DNA of 64,000 nt from DATFVJ01 sp963727015 (lineage in GTDB: Bacteria > Actinomycetota > Actinomycetes > Streptosporangiales > Streptosporangiaceae): contig CAVSEV010000002.1 of the NCBI GenBank assembly GCA_963727015.1, positions 124,001 to 188,000 of the forward strand, in the 5' to 3' direction. Each line of letters starts with the position of its first letter. The first letter of the stretch is position 1. Below the pieces are notes generated by a model. It was not told the origin of the DNA. It saw only the letters and a program-made list of their open reading frames with translations, and ran no database searches. A program made the translations under genes and the position numbers. Shown one piece after another: positions 18,718-28,721 of the stretch.

Positions 18718-19245
18718 ATGAATGTGAGACGCAGGATCTTCGCACTAATCGGCCTGCTGGTGATGGGCATCGCCGCCATGGCCACGGCCGCGAACGCGGC
18801 ACCACGGCCACAACATCGTGGTCTGGTGGTATTCCGCATCCACTCGAACGACCCGACCGGAAATGTGACGAGGGTCGATATGTTCGGCCTCGTGCGCGGG
18901 CGAGATGGCCGGGACATCACGCTGACCGACCACACCACCAGCGGGACCGACCGCTTCAAGTTCCGCCAAGGGTCGGTGTTCGTCTTCCACGCCACCACAC
19001 CGGGCACGTCACGGGACCACGCGAACAACACCACCTGCTGGGTCACGCACACTGAGAAGGGCAGGTACTTCATCTACGACGCCACCGGCCGCTATCGGGG
19101 GCTGCGCGGGAACGGCAAGTACGCGCTGCTGGTCAGGTCGCTCGCTCCGCGCAAGTCGAACAAGAGCTGCGACTTCAGCGACAGCGCTACGCCCCGGTCA
19201 TTCAGCCTCGACGTCTGGGCGGCTGGCCCAGCAACCCAGAGGTAG
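18718..19245 (+). CDS. secreted protein of unknown function
   Basis: 175 residues with a standard Sec signal peptide: NVRRR charged start, a 15-residue hydrophobic core and an ANAAP cleavage site near residue 27. The mature part is about 145 residues, beta-rich, with two Cys (near 103 and 155) that could form a disulfide. Family not recognised. ATG 18718 is directly behind GGAAGGGG; GTG 18724, six bases later, has better spacing and would begin VRRRIF. An intrinsic terminator follows. Confidence 0.75.
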   Translation: MNVRRRIFALIGLLVMGIAAMATAANAAPRPQHRGLVVFRIHSNDPTGNVTRVDMFGLVRGRDGRDITLTDHTTSGTDRFKFRQGSVFVFHATTPGTSRDHANNTTCWVTHTEKGRYFIYDATGRYRGLRGNGKYALLVRSLAPRKSNKSCDFSDSATPRSFSLDVWAAGPATQR

Positions 19246-19252
19246 CAATAGA

Positions 19253-19298
19253 AAAAGGCCCGGTCCAAATCCCAGTGGGAAATGGCCGGGCCTTTTCC
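19253..19298 (+). terminator. intrinsic terminator
   Basis: AAAAGGCCCGG (19253-19263) pairs perfectly with CCGGGCCTTTT (19286-19296). The loop holds a second small stem, TCCCA/TGGGA. The T run gives a U tail; the symmetric A/T ends allow function in both directions. Confidence 0.85.
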
Positions 19299-19495
19299 TG
19301 CGAGTCGAGATGCCACCCGGAGGAATCCAAGGTCAGGAATAGACGCTCCTGGGCCTCCAGTCACCTGCGGCGGGTGGCGCACGATGGGCCATCGCGTGCC
19401 ACCCTCGCAAGGCGGAACCGCGCGCGAGGCGGTTGCGATGCTGACCGGGGCAGCGAGGCCCGGCGGATGGCACGGCTCGGACCGGTTGCGCCTGG

Positions 19496-19936
19496 TCACA
19501 GGTCGGGTGGACGATTCTCATACGGCGTGCTGAGCACGATCGTGGTGCGGGTGGACACGGACGCGGCCGCCCTGATCTGCTGCAGGACCTCCTCGAGAGC
19601 GGCAGGGGAGGCGACGCGGACCTTAAGGATGTAGCTTTCCTCCCCCGCAACGCTGTGACATGCCTCTATTGCCGTTATGTGGGCGAGCCGTTCCGGGGCG
19701 TCGTCAGGTGCCGCGGCGTCGAATGGCTTGATCGACACGAACGCGGTCAATGGCAGCCCGAGTTCCTCCATGCCCACGAGCGCCGCGTAGCCCGTGATCA
19801 CCCCTCGTTTCTCCAGGCGCCGCACGCGCTGGTGCGCTGCGGACACCGACAGGCCGGTCTGCTTCGCGAGCTCGGTGAAACTCAGCCGTCCCGCACGGGA
19901 AAGCAGCACGACAATCTGCCTGTCGATTTCTTCCAC
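19496..19936 (-). CDS. Lrp/AsnC-family regulator
   Basis: 146-residue feast/famine regulator. The N-terminal HTH (EEIDRQIVVLLSRAGRLSFTELAKQTGLSVSAAHQRVRRLEKRGVI pattern, first ~50 residues) is followed by the RAM ligand-binding domain with an ACHSVAGEESYILKVRV strand. Such proteins sense amino acids. GTG 19936 is preferred because it makes the normal family length and stands six bases after TACGGT. An upstream ATG at 19978 would add a Cys/Arg-rich stretch unlike the family. The neighbouring genes give no target. Confidence 0.88.
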   Translation of the reverse strand: MEEIDRQIVVLLSRAGRLSFTELAKQTGLSVSAAHQRVRRLEKRGVITGYAALVGMEELGLPLTAFVSIKPFDAAAPDDAPERLAHITAIEACHSVAGEESYILKVRVASPAALEEVLQQIRAAASVSTRTTIVLSTPYENRPPDL

Positions 19937-19942
19937 CCGGTC

Positions 19943-19948
19943 ACCGTA
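19943..19948 (-). promoter_or_regulatory. -10 element, leaderless Lrp gene
   Basis: TACGGT with six bases to GTG 19936. No -35 match seen. Confidence 0.45.
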
Positions 19949-20167
19949 ACAACACGGGTCGCGGCCGCGCGGGAACACCCGTCACCTTAACAACGCGGGC
20001 CGCAGCTGCAGGGGAACAGCCGGGAGCATCTACGCCGGACGCTACAGCCCCCGCATCACGGTCAGGTCCCGGCGTTTACACTCCCGTAACAGGGCAGCCG
20101 ACGGCCCTAAGCCCGAGCCGGCGGTCGGTTACGCTGCCCCGGCAACCGCCCTACGTCTGGAGCTCCG

Positions 20168-21391
20168 ATGGCACAGATAGTTCTCGACCAGGTCCACAAG
20201 GTTTACGCCGGTGGCGTCACCGCCGTCGAGGGGCTCGACTTGGACATCAGGGACGGCGAGTTCATGGTTCTCGTCGGACCGTCGGGTTGTGGCAAGTCCA
20301 CCGCTCTTCGAATGATCGCGGGTTTGGAGGAAATCAGCCGCGGGACGATTCAGATTGGTGACCGGGTCGTAAACGAGCTGCCGCCGAAAGACCGCGACAT
20401 CGCCATGGTGTTCCAGAATTATGCCCTTTACCCGCACATGACCGTGGAGCAGAACCTGGCATTCGGCCTGCAGTTGCGTAAGACACCCAAGGCGGAGATC
20501 AACCGGCGCGTGCACGAGGCAGCGAAGATGCTCGGCCTCGACGACCTGCTGAAGCGAAAGCCAGCCGCGCTTTCCGGAGGCCAGCGCCAGCGCGTCGCGA
20601 TGGGACGCGCAATCGTGCGTGAACCACAGGCATTCCTGATGGACGAGCCGCTGTCCAACCTGGACGCGAAGCTGCGCGTGTCCATGCGCGCCTCGCTCAG
20701 TCAGCTGCACGACAGGCTCGGCGTGACCACTGTTTACGTTACGCACGACCAGATCGAGGCGATGACCCTTGGACACCGGGTGTGCGTGCTGCGGGACGGA
20801 AAGCTCCAGCAGGTCGACACCCCGCAAAACCTCTTCGACTCCCCCGTGAACCTGTTCGTGGCCGGATTCATCGGCTCACCAGCGATGAACTTCGCCGGCG
20901 CCAAGCTGGTGCGCGATGGTGGGCCTGCGGTCACCTTTGCCGGCTTCACGCTGCCAGTACCTGAGGAAGTTCTGGAGGCACGGCCAGGCCTTGACAACTA
21001 CTTCGGCAAGGATCTCATCGTCGGGATCAGGCCCTCCGATTTCGAGGACGCCGGGCTGGGCGACGGCCAGTGGGCCAGGATGCAGGTGACAGCGGACGTC
21101 ATCGAGGAACTCGGCAGCGAGGTGCACGTGATCTTCACCATCGACGCGCCGCCGGTCGAACACGCCACAACAGCGGCGCTGGCGGCCGCAGAGCTGGATG
21201 AAGCGGACGCAGCCATCCCGCTCGTTCAGGGGAAGTCGCAGTGGACCGCGCGGGTGAACGCGCGAAGCGCCGTCCGCGGCGGCCGCTCGCTCGAACTGCG
21301 CGTTGACACCCGCAATCTGCAGTTTTTCGACACCGGCAGCGGCCTGGCCATCGGTCACCCCGCTGCCGCCGCGGTGGAGGCGCCTGCCTGA
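20168..21391 (+). CDS. sugar ABC transporter ATP-binding protein (MsiK/UgpC-like)
   Basis: 407-residue MalK-type ATPase. Walker A GPSGCGKST is at 37-45, the Q-loop VFQNYALYPHM at about 82-92, the signature LSGGQRQRVAMGRA at about 136-149, then the MDEPLSNLDAKLR Walker B and a C-terminal TOBE region from about 240. The loop around 320-355 carries an Ala/Asp-rich insert. No permease or binding protein is adjacent, as with MsiK, which serves several sugar transporters in streptomycetes. RBS GGAG lies about eight bases before ATG 20168. Confidence 0.93.
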   Translation: MAQIVLDQVHKVYAGGVTAVEGLDLDIRDGEFMVLVGPSGCGKSTALRMIAGLEEISRGTIQIGDRVVNELPPKDRDIAMVFQNYALYPHMTVEQNLAFGLQLRKTPKAEINRRVHEAAKMLGLDDLLKRKPAALSGGQRQRVAMGRAIVREPQAFLMDEPLSNLDAKLRVSMRASLSQLHDRLGVTTVYVTHDQIEAMTLGHRVCVLRDGKLQQVDTPQNLFDSPVNLFVAGFIGSPAMNFAGAKLVRDGGPAVTFAGFTLPVPEEVLEARPGLDNYFGKDLIVGIRPSDFEDAGLGDGQWARMQVTADVIEELGSEVHVIFTIDAPPVEHATTAALAAAELDEADAAIPLVQGKSQWTARVNARSAVRGGRSLELRVDTRNLQFFDTGSGLAIGHPAAAAVEAPA

Positions 21392-21409
21392 CGGCTTAGC
21401 GCCGGTGCC

Positions 21410-21790
21410 CGCAGCACGGCCGCCACCTCAATCCGCGCCGATGAGCCGACGGCAATCTCGACGTTGTCGGCCACAGTCATGTTTGAGATCAGGTTGAAGA
21501 ACTGGAAAACGAACCCGACGTGGCGCCGCCGCAGGATCGCCACGCCGCCTGCCTTATGCCGTCCACCCGGGGCCGTCCAGCCAGATTCCGCGGCCGTCGG
21601 CGGTCCAGCTCGCCGAGCAGGTGCAGCAGGGTCGACTTCCCCGAGATCCGGAAGGGCCCATGACCGCGACGAACTCGCCCCGCCGCACTGAAATGTCAAG
21701 CCCGCGGATCGCGTGCACAGGGGCTGCCCCTGTTGGCACGGTACCTTTGAGCGAGCTTGCCGGCGGACAGCATTGCCTGACCCCCGGCTC
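21410..21790 (-). pseudogene. MacB/LolD-type ABC ATPase fragment
   Basis: Minus-strand remnants of an exporter ATPase. One frame has AAPVHAIRGLDISVRRGEFVAVMGPSGS, after which the P-loop is broken by an indel. A second frame resumes with RRRHVGFVFQFFNLISNMTVADNVEIA (Q-loop). Signature, Walker B and the rest are missing, so the gene is truncated as well as frame-shifted. It follows a PadR gene, the usual regulator of such exporters. Confidence 0.7.
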
Positions 21791-21819
21791 GCCTCGCGGC
21801 AACCGTGGCCAAAGCAGCG

Positions 21820-22325
21820 TCAAACCAGTTCCTCCTGGCAGCGTTCAAGCCAGTCCAGATCAGCCTGCAAATGTAGCATCGCACCCTCGATCAGCAGCCG
21901 GGCAATGCGATCTCTCCCCTGTCCGTAGTAGTAGCGAGATTGGACAGGCCCCGCATCAGATTGAGGTAGTGGCGGCGCTGCCTGTTGATCAGAGCCATCC
22001 GGTCGGCAGCGCCAGCGAGCGGCGCGAGCACGAGCTTCATGAAGAACTGATCACGGACATGCGCGCCGTCAGAAGGTTCCTCCACCCAGGAGGCAAGGGC
22101 TTCCTGCCCCGCCCGTGTCAGCTCGTACACCCGCTTGTTCGGGCGACTCATCGGACCACATCCGCTCTGACAAGCCGTCCCGTTCCAGCCGCTGCAGGGT
22201 TACGTAGATCTGCCCGAATGTTGCGGGGCCGGGTAGGCGCGGCCGAACGTCTGCTCCAACGCCTGCTTCAGCTCATAGCCATGCGCGGGTTCCTTCGCGA
22301 GGAGCGCTAGCAGCGGCAGCCGCAC
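21820..22325 (-). pseudogene. PadR-family regulator, frame-shifted
   Basis: Pieces in order: VRLPLLALLAKEPAHGYELKQALEQTF (HTH front, GTG 22325 after GAGGTGA), then RPNKRVYELTRAGQEALASWVEEP and a helical DQFFMKLVLAPL region. The end is ML HLQADLDWLERCQEELV, stopping at 21820. At least two one-base indels separate them. The full-length content is present, so loss is recent or artefactual. It probably controlled the adjacent ABC gene. Confidence 0.75.
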
Positions 22326-22828
22326 GTCGCGTCACCTCTTCCCTTACCCTGCATGCAATAAGGCAGACACGTCCATGCCCGCCTGCCTGCGTCAAGAGCC
22401 CCGCCCGCCCGCGGCGTCAAGAAATCAGGTGAATGCCGTAAGCTAACATATAAACATTCGGGCGGAGCACGGCCACCAGGTGCCGACATATTCAAACCCC
22501 TGCCCTCCACCCCGCGGGTAACGGTGCCAGAACCAGAAGTCGTAGAAGTCGCAGGTCAAGCACGATCAAGCCCGCCGATGTGTCAATGCCCGGCTACGTA
22601 CTTAAGCACAACACGATAAGCGGGTTGACACCTACCGTGAGAACACGCATCACACTAGGGAATGCATCCTGGCTCCGCCGGAGGGCGTCGATTCACAAGA
22701 GGCAGGTGTCACTCCGTATCCGTGTCACAGGAAACCGTCCGGTGATCACCGCGACCTGCACCGCGATCCCCCGGCGGTGACCGCGACTCCGCAACGTTCT
22801 GTGTCACATCACCGGGAAGGCACAGCCG
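22326..22828. other. 503-bp gap without a recognised gene
   Basis: Slightly AT-richer than the surroundings around 22430-22470 and 22590-22650. Short open frames lack RBS and family features. It separates the PadR remnant from an integrase fragment, so it may hold a decayed integration junction. Confidence 0.4.
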
Positions 22829-23161
22829 ATGTGCGTCACCCCGCTGCCGTCCGCGCACCGCGTCATCCTGCTGGGCGAGGCGGTCGACCGGTTCCTTGAC
22901 CGTTACCGCGACGAACCCGCCACCGCCATCACCTACGGCGAGACCCTGGCGCACCTGCTCGCCGTCGCCGGCGACACCCTGCCCGCCACGGCGCTGACCC
23001 CCGGCCTGTACGCCGCGGTAATGAACCGGTGGGACCAGAGCGCCCCGGCCACCTGGAACAAGCACCTGGCCGCTCTGCGCTCGTTGGCCGCCTACTCGCG
23101 GCACCAGGAAGGGAGCACCGCCGACCCGGCGAGCCATTCCACCGCCCGCTCGCGATCGTGA
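22829..23161 (+). pseudogene. tyrosine recombinase N-terminal fragment
   Basis: 110 residues resembling the SAM-like core-binding domain of phage-type integrases: EAVDRFLDRYRDE, a YGETLAHLLAVAGD helix and WNKHLAALRSLAAYSRHQ. The catalytic domain with its R-H-R-Y residues is absent. The sequence loses similarity after about 23110. It marks an old integration event at the left edge of the accessory zone. Confidence 0.55.
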
Positions 23162-23279
23162 ACCTCGGGCAGAGCCAGTACCAGGTGTTCCAACCACATC
23201 GATGCCGCGGTGGTCACCCTCACCATCCCGGTCAACGTCGCGCTCGATCGTGATCTTCGCCCAGAAGCGGATCGTCTCC

Positions 23280-23897
23280 AGGCCTGAGCGGCGCGCTCAA
23301 ACGAGCCGCTGAGGCCGCTGGCGTTCCGCGCGGTATCCGCGTTACGTGGGTACGGGCGGTATCCGCGATTCCCGGAGCGCCCGTCGGCAGCGCCCGCGAT
23401 GTCCGGAGTGCCCGCGGTACGGGTATCGCCGAGCAGCTTGGCCACATCCGGTCGAGGTCCGCGCCAGGTCGGCGGGTCGAGGAGGAGCGAGGACGGCCGC
23501 GGGCGGTTCGCCGAATCGTCGGCGAGCCCAGCCGCCTCGAGGCCGGCCGGGGTGATGGTGACGATCTTCGACCGCCTGTCGGCGTGATGGACGGTCCTGC
23601 TCACCAATCCGCGGCCTTCCAGGTCGCCGACTATGAGCGTGGTGTATGGCGCGTCCGCTGGCAGCTTAGTGGCGAGCTCACCCATCGTCATCGGCCCGCC
23701 TGACAGCAGGCGCAGTGCCCTGGCCCTGATGAAGCCATGCCGAGCGCCGCACAAACTGCGCGCCTCCGGTCATAGCGTTCGAGGACAAGCTCTCGCAGGC
23801 CCTGCCAGACCCGGATCGCCTGTTCGCCCGTGTGACCAGCGTGACCGGCATGACCAGCGTGACCGGCATGACCAGCGTGGTTCGTGGCGTGGTTCAT
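23280..23897 (-). pseudogene. MarR-family regulator, frame-shifted, His-rich start
   Basis: ATG 23897 begins MNHATNHAGHAGHAGHAGH, then GEQAIRVWQGLRELVLERYDRRR. After an indel near 23740 another frame continues FIRARALRLLSGGPMTMGELATKLPADAPYTTLIVGDLEGRGLVSR and HHADRRSKIVTITPAGLEAAGLAD, the MarR winged helix. The 3' end is unclear. It stands 57 bp upstream-to-downstream of the MFS gene's end on the same strand and is the likely repressor of that pump. Confidence 0.7.
23832..23885 (-). repeat. 18-bp tandem repeat coding GHAGHA
   Basis: Three copies of TGACCAGCGTGACCGGCA (plus strand) encode alternating Gly-His-Ala. A further set of GTTCATGGC repeats follows to about 23925. Confidence 0.8.
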
Positions 23898-23953
23898 GGC
23901 GTGTTCATGGCGTGGTTCATGGTGCTCCCGCAGGCAGTCGCTTATCCGTCTCC

Positions 23954-25354
23954 TCAGGCGAGCCGCAGCGGCTCCGCAGCGTACGCTGCCCACCTGTTGT
24001 AGTCACAATGCCGAGCACGAACACGGCGTCGCCGCAGGCCGCCACGATCCACCAGCCCACATGGCTCGCCGCGGCGAAGCTCACCGCCAGCGGGCCGTGG
24101 ATGCGTGAGGTTACGGCCGACCCGATGACCGCTACCCCGAGACTGGCCGATCTGGCGGCTTGTCGACGCCACGGCCGCCGCCACTCCGGCCTGAGACACT
24201 GGCATGCCAGACACCGCGGTGTTGGTGATCGGCGTATTGACCATGCCGAACCCGATGCCGAACAGCACGTAGGTCACGATCAGCCAGTGGATCGCGGTCT
24301 GATCCGCGAGCATGGTGAGCCTGCGCCGCTCGCCATGATCCCGATTCCGGCGACAATGAGCGGCAGCCGCGGCCCGCGCGAACCGACGATACGGCCAGAC
24401 AGCGGGGCGAAAATGAGCATCATCAGTGCCATCGGCGTCAGCAGCAGGCCGGCGTGCAGCGCGCTGAAACCCCGAACGTCCTGCAGGTACAGGCTGTTGA
24501 GGAACAGGAAGCCACCAAAACCAGCGAACGCGCAGATGGCAATGAGGGTCGCGCCAGAAAACGGCACGCTGCGGAAGAAAGCGCACCTGAATGAGCGGTT
24601 CGTCGCGGCGGAGCTCGTATCCGATCAGGCAGGCGAGCGACCGGCGGCAAGCGTGAAGGAGCCGACGATCAGCGCGGATCCCCAGCCGGCGCGGGGGCCC
24701 TCGATGATCCCGTAGGTCAGCGAGGTTAGCATGATGATCATCAGGAGCTGGCCAACCGGGTCGAGCCTACGTGGCCGCGGCGCCCTGGACTCGGGCACGA
24801 ACAGCGCGGTCAGCACTATCGCCGCGAGGCCGACCGGCACGTTCACCCAGAAGATCGCCCGCCAGCCCACAGATCCGATCAGTGCCCCGCCTACGATCGG
24901 GCCGAGCGACATGCTGATGCCGATCACGCCGCCCCAGACGCCGATCGCCCTCGCGCGCTCCCTCGGCTCGGTGAACGTGTTGACGATGATCGACATGGCG
25001 ACCGGATTGAGCATGGAACCGCCCACCGCCTGACCGCGCGGAAACCGACCAGCCAGCCGAGCGAGGGTGCGATGCTGCACAGCAGCGAGCCCGCGGTGAA
25101 CACGGCAAGCCGGTCTGGAAGACGCGCCTGCGTCCGAGCCGGTCGGCGGCGGAGCCCGACAGCATCAGCAGGCTGGCGAGGACAAGCAGATAGGCGTCAA
25201 CCGTCCACTGCAGCCCCGAGATCGACGCGTGGAAATCACGCCTGATCGACGGGAGCGCGACGTTGACGATCGTGTTGTCGAGACCGACGATCAGCAGGCT
25301 CATGCAGCAGATCCCGAGCACGAGCATCCGCCGCCGGCGGCTGAGCTCGGTCAC
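23954..25354 (-). pseudogene. DHA2-type MFS drug efflux pump, frame-shifted
   Basis: Successive frames give an EmrB/QacA-like 14-helix transporter: RRRRMLVLGICCMSLLIVGLDNTIVNVALPSI at the start, WTVDAYLLVLASLLMLSGSAADRLGRRR (motif A), and GGSMLNPVAMSIIVNTF. These are followed by GLAAIVLTALFVPES and a GMVNTPITNTAVSGMP block near the end. At least four indels interrupt it. GTG 25354 has GAGGTGA just upstream. A palindrome directly upstream is a probable operator for the adjacent MarR protein. Confidence 0.8.
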
Positions 25355-25363
25355 GGCTCACCT

Positions 25364-25389
25364 CAACAGTTATACGACTATAACAGTTG
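25364..25389. promoter_or_regulatory. palindromic operator upstream of the MFS gene
   Basis: Arms CAACAGTTATA (25364-25374) and TATAACAGTTG (25379-25389) are inverted repeats with one mismatch and a four-base spacer. The site is AT-rich, unlike its surroundings, lies 10 bp before the RBS/start and has the size of a MarR dimer site. Confidence 0.65.
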
Positions 25390-25618
25390 TGATGATACAA
25401 GTAAGACCTGCGATTTCCCCTCTCACGGAGCCGCACGTGCGTCCGACGCCCTGTCGACCGCGTAAGTCCTACGGCCGGCGCTGCCGGCAGGCCAGGCTAT
25501 GCCCTGGCTGCCCCAGGCCAAGCCGAGCTTATGCCCGCCGCCGGCACGGCCGCGTAAGCCTACCGCGGTCCGCAGCGGCCATATGCCATGCCCGGCTGAC
25601 CGCAGGCCAGCAGCAGGC

Positions 25619-26332
25619 TTATGCCCCGGCTGACCGCTGCGCCGACGCAGCCGACGCGGCCTGCGTCTCGGTCGTCGCCACGGTCACCGCGTCGCCCTCA
25701 AACGGTAGCCCTAGCTTCATCCTGATTTCACGCTGCACGGTTTCCTTATCCGGCCTCGCGTCGACGTCGATGACATACTCCTTGCGGCGGAACAGGTCGA
25801 GCACCGGATCGGTCTTCTCGTGGTAATCGCGCAGCCGGGCGGTGAGCGCCTCCGGGGTGTCGTCCTCCCGGCGTGACGAGTTCGCCGCCGCAGACGTCGC
25901 ACATGCCCTCGTCACCGGCCGGTGGGAGATGAGGTTGTAGTCCAGGCCGCACCCGAGCACAGCCGGCGGGCGAGGACCCGGCGCCATACGTCCTCGTCGG
26001 GCAAATCGATGTGGATCACGGCGTCGATGTCGTAGCTCTCCAGGAAGAACTCCGCCTGCCGGGGTTGCGAGGGAAGCCGTCGAGGATGAAGCCGTAGTTC
26101 CAGTCGTGCTGGTCCAGGCGCTCTGACCACCTCCTCGACGAGCGTCGTCGCCCACAAGCTCGCCCGCGGCCATGATACGCCGGACCTGCGCGCCCAGCTT
26201 GGTGTGGATCTGCACGTGCCAGCGGAAGATGTCGCCGACGCTGATGTGCACCAGATCGAAGTCGCCTGCCGAGCAGGTGGCCTGCGTGCCTTTGCCGCTG
26301 CCCTGGACGCCCATGATGATGTACTTCCGCAC
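25619..26332 (-). pseudogene. adenylate kinase-like protein, frame-shifted
   Basis: A second adenylate-kinase-type NMP kinase. The front (GTG 26332) reads RKYIIMGVQGSGKGTQAT (P-loop), then VHISVGDIFRWHV (NMP-binding). Other frames give WNYGFILDGFPRN, IHIDLPDEDVWRRVLARR, a Cys-containing lid (GLDYNLISHRPVT, CDVCGGEL), EDDTPEALTARLRDYHEKTDPVLD and VIDVDARPDKETVQREI. Four to five indels in 700 bp interrupt it. A long tail follows the usual end. Not the housekeeping adk context. Confidence 0.78.
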
Positions 26333-26514
26333 TGATCGAACATCGCACATGCAGCGCCAGGCCGCCACTCCCCCAGCGCACGGCCACGCAGGCGAGCGCA
26401 CGGGCACGCAGGCGAGCGCACGTGGAGTGCGCGCGAACATCGGCCAGCTTCGGCCGGTGCCGGCAAGCAAACACCGGGCTCGCCGCCGCCGCATGCCCGG
26501 CGTAACGTTAAGAG

Positions 26515-27150
26515 ATGGCTGCGATACAGGACCCAAGATTCCGTTCGCTGGCGCGGCGTCAATCACCTCGCCCTGGTAACACCCGACATGGACGCGACGG
26601 TGCGGTTCTGGCACGGCGTCCTCGACGCGCGACTGGTGGCCACCATCGGCACCCCGTCGTTCCGGCACTACTTCTTCGACATCGGCGCAGGGCAACACGG
26701 TCGCGTTCTTCGAGTACTCCGACCAGCACCTCGACAGCTACGCAAAGCCGGCCGGCGTGCCGTATGAGAAAGGCTGCGCAGTTCGATCACCTGTCGCTCA
26801 ACCTGCCCGACGAGGACGCGCTGCTGCGCCTGCGCGACCGGCTCAAGAGCCACGGCTGCGAGGTCACCGACGTCGTCGACCACGGATTCATCCGCTCGAT
26901 CTACTTCAGCGACCCGAACGGCATGGCGCTGGAGGCGTCCTGGTGGGTGCTCGACGCCACCGCCCGTCCGGCCGACTACACCGACTCACGGCTGTTCGCC
27001 GACGAGGACCCGGTGCCTGCCCTGCTGGAGCTTCGTGACGCCGGCGAGCTCGACCACACGCCGGCCACCCAGCTCGTCGACGGCATCATCAGGGAGCGCT
27101 GGCGACATCTACCGCGCCGGACCCGCGCTGAATGGCGGCGGGCAGCCGGC
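26515..27150 (+). pseudogene. VOC/glyoxalase-fold protein, frame-shifted
   Basis: Pieces in three frames: VNHLALVTPDMDATVRFWHGVLDARLVA, then NTVAFFEYSDQHL, then AAQFDHLSLNLPDEDALLRLRDRLKSHGCEVTDVVDHG and IYFSDPNGMALEASWW. This is the two-motif VOC fold with metal-type His and Glu positions. Insertions are visible as an extra G in a GGG run near 26694 and an extra A in the AAA near 26767. It heads a same-strand set with the acyl-CoA ligase and citrate-synthase-like genes. Confidence 0.75.
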
Positions 27151-27185
27151 CGGGCAGGTGGCCGGCACGGGCGCCTGAACGATCG

Positions 27186-28720
27186 GTGACCGCACGATCC
27201 GCAGCCTGCTCGTCGAGGCGGCTGAGCGCGACCCGGACGGCGACTGGCTGCGACCGACGACGGGCACCTGACCTTCGGCGGCGCGCGGCGCTGCGGTCGC
27301 GGCTGTGGCGCAGCGGCTGCGCGCGGGGCATCCGGCACGGCGACCTCGTCGTCCTGACCGCGCGCACGACACCGCCGTACCTGCTGTGCTGGCTGGCGCT
27401 CGTTCGCTCGGCGCGGTCGCCGTGCCGACGAACCCGCCGTCCACCGCGGCCGAGCTCCGGGCTCGTCGGGCAGACGCAGCCGCGCGCGGTGATCACCGAC
27501 GCCGAGCTGCCGCCACTCGGCGGCGAGGTCGCGACGTCCGTGCTCGGCGTGCACGACGTGGCGACTGGCGGTGACTGGACGCGCCGCCGGCCGCGATCGG
27601 CAGCTCCCCGTCGGCGCGTCAGCCCGACGACATCGCCGTACTGATCCCTACGTCGGGGACGACCGGCCGGTCCAAGCTCGTCATGCAGACCCACCGCGCG
27701 TACGCGATGGCCGGAGAGGGCTTCCCGTACTGGATGGAGCTGACGGCCGGCCGACCGCCTGATGACCTCGCTGCCGCTGTTCCACATCAACGCGCCCGCG
27801 TACTCGGTACTCGGGCTCGCTGGCGTGCGGCGCCGGCCTGGTCCTGCTGCCGCGGTTCTCGGCGAGCGGCTTCCTCGACGCTGCGCGCCGGCACGGCGCG
27901 ACGGAGTTCAACGCGATCGGCGCGATGCTCGAGATCCTCATGCGCCAGCCGGAGCGTCCCGACGACGCCGACAACCCCCTGCGTCTGTGCTACACCGGCC
28001 CGGCGCCGACCGGGAGCGCCAGTTGGAGATCGAGGACGGTTCGGGCTGCGCATCGTGTGCGGCTACGCGATGTCCGAGACGCCGTACGGCCTGATCTGGC
28101 CGCACGGTTCCCGCCCGTTCGGCACGCTCGGCACGCGTGCGGCAGCACCCGAGCTCGGCGTCGTGAACGAGGCGCGGGTGGTCGCCGACGACGGCGCGTG
28201 ACGCCGGGCGAGGGCGAGCTGCTGCTGCGCAATCCCGCGGTGACGCCGGGCTACTGGGGGATGCCGGCGGAGACGCGCGAAGCGTGATCGTCCGACGGCT
28301 GGCTGCGTACCGGCGATCTGGTCACCGTGAACGACGCCGGCGCCTACACGTTCGTCGCGCGCAAGAAGGAAGTGCTGCGCCGGCGCGGCGAGAACCTGTC
28401 ACCGCTGGAGGTCGAGGAGGCGATGCCGCGCATCCCGCCGTCGTCGAATGGCGGTGGTGGGCGTGCCGTCTGACCTGTCCGAGGAGGAGATCAAGGCGTT
28501 CGTCGTTTGGCGCGGGTGCGCCGGTCGACTTCGGCGAACTGCGGGCCTGGGCGGCCGAGCGGCTCGCGCCGTTCAAGGTGCCGCGCTACTGGCAGGCTCG
28601 TCGATGCGCTGCCGCGAACGCCCACCGCGCGCGTCGCGAAGCACCGGCTGCCGACCGGGCATCCGCCGGAGGAGTACGACGCGAGCCGCTGCCGCCGGAA
28701 CACCCGGCCGCAGAGGAGCG
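27186..28720 (+). pseudogene. acyl-CoA synthetase (AMP-forming), frame-shifted
   Basis: A nearly full-length ANL ligase with roughly a dozen indels. Recognisable blocks in order: PTSGTTGRSKLV (P-loop A3, near 27645), LMTSLPLFHINAP, YAMSETPYGLIWP (A5), PGEGELLLRNPAVTPGYWG, GWLRTGDLVTVNDAGAYTFVARKKEVLRRRGENLSP (A7-A8) and PRTPTARVAKHRL (A10, Lys). All catalytic motifs are intact at residue level. Substrate unknown; the next gene suggests a CoA-linked C-C lyase pathway. Confidence 0.8.
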
Positions 28721-28721
28721 C

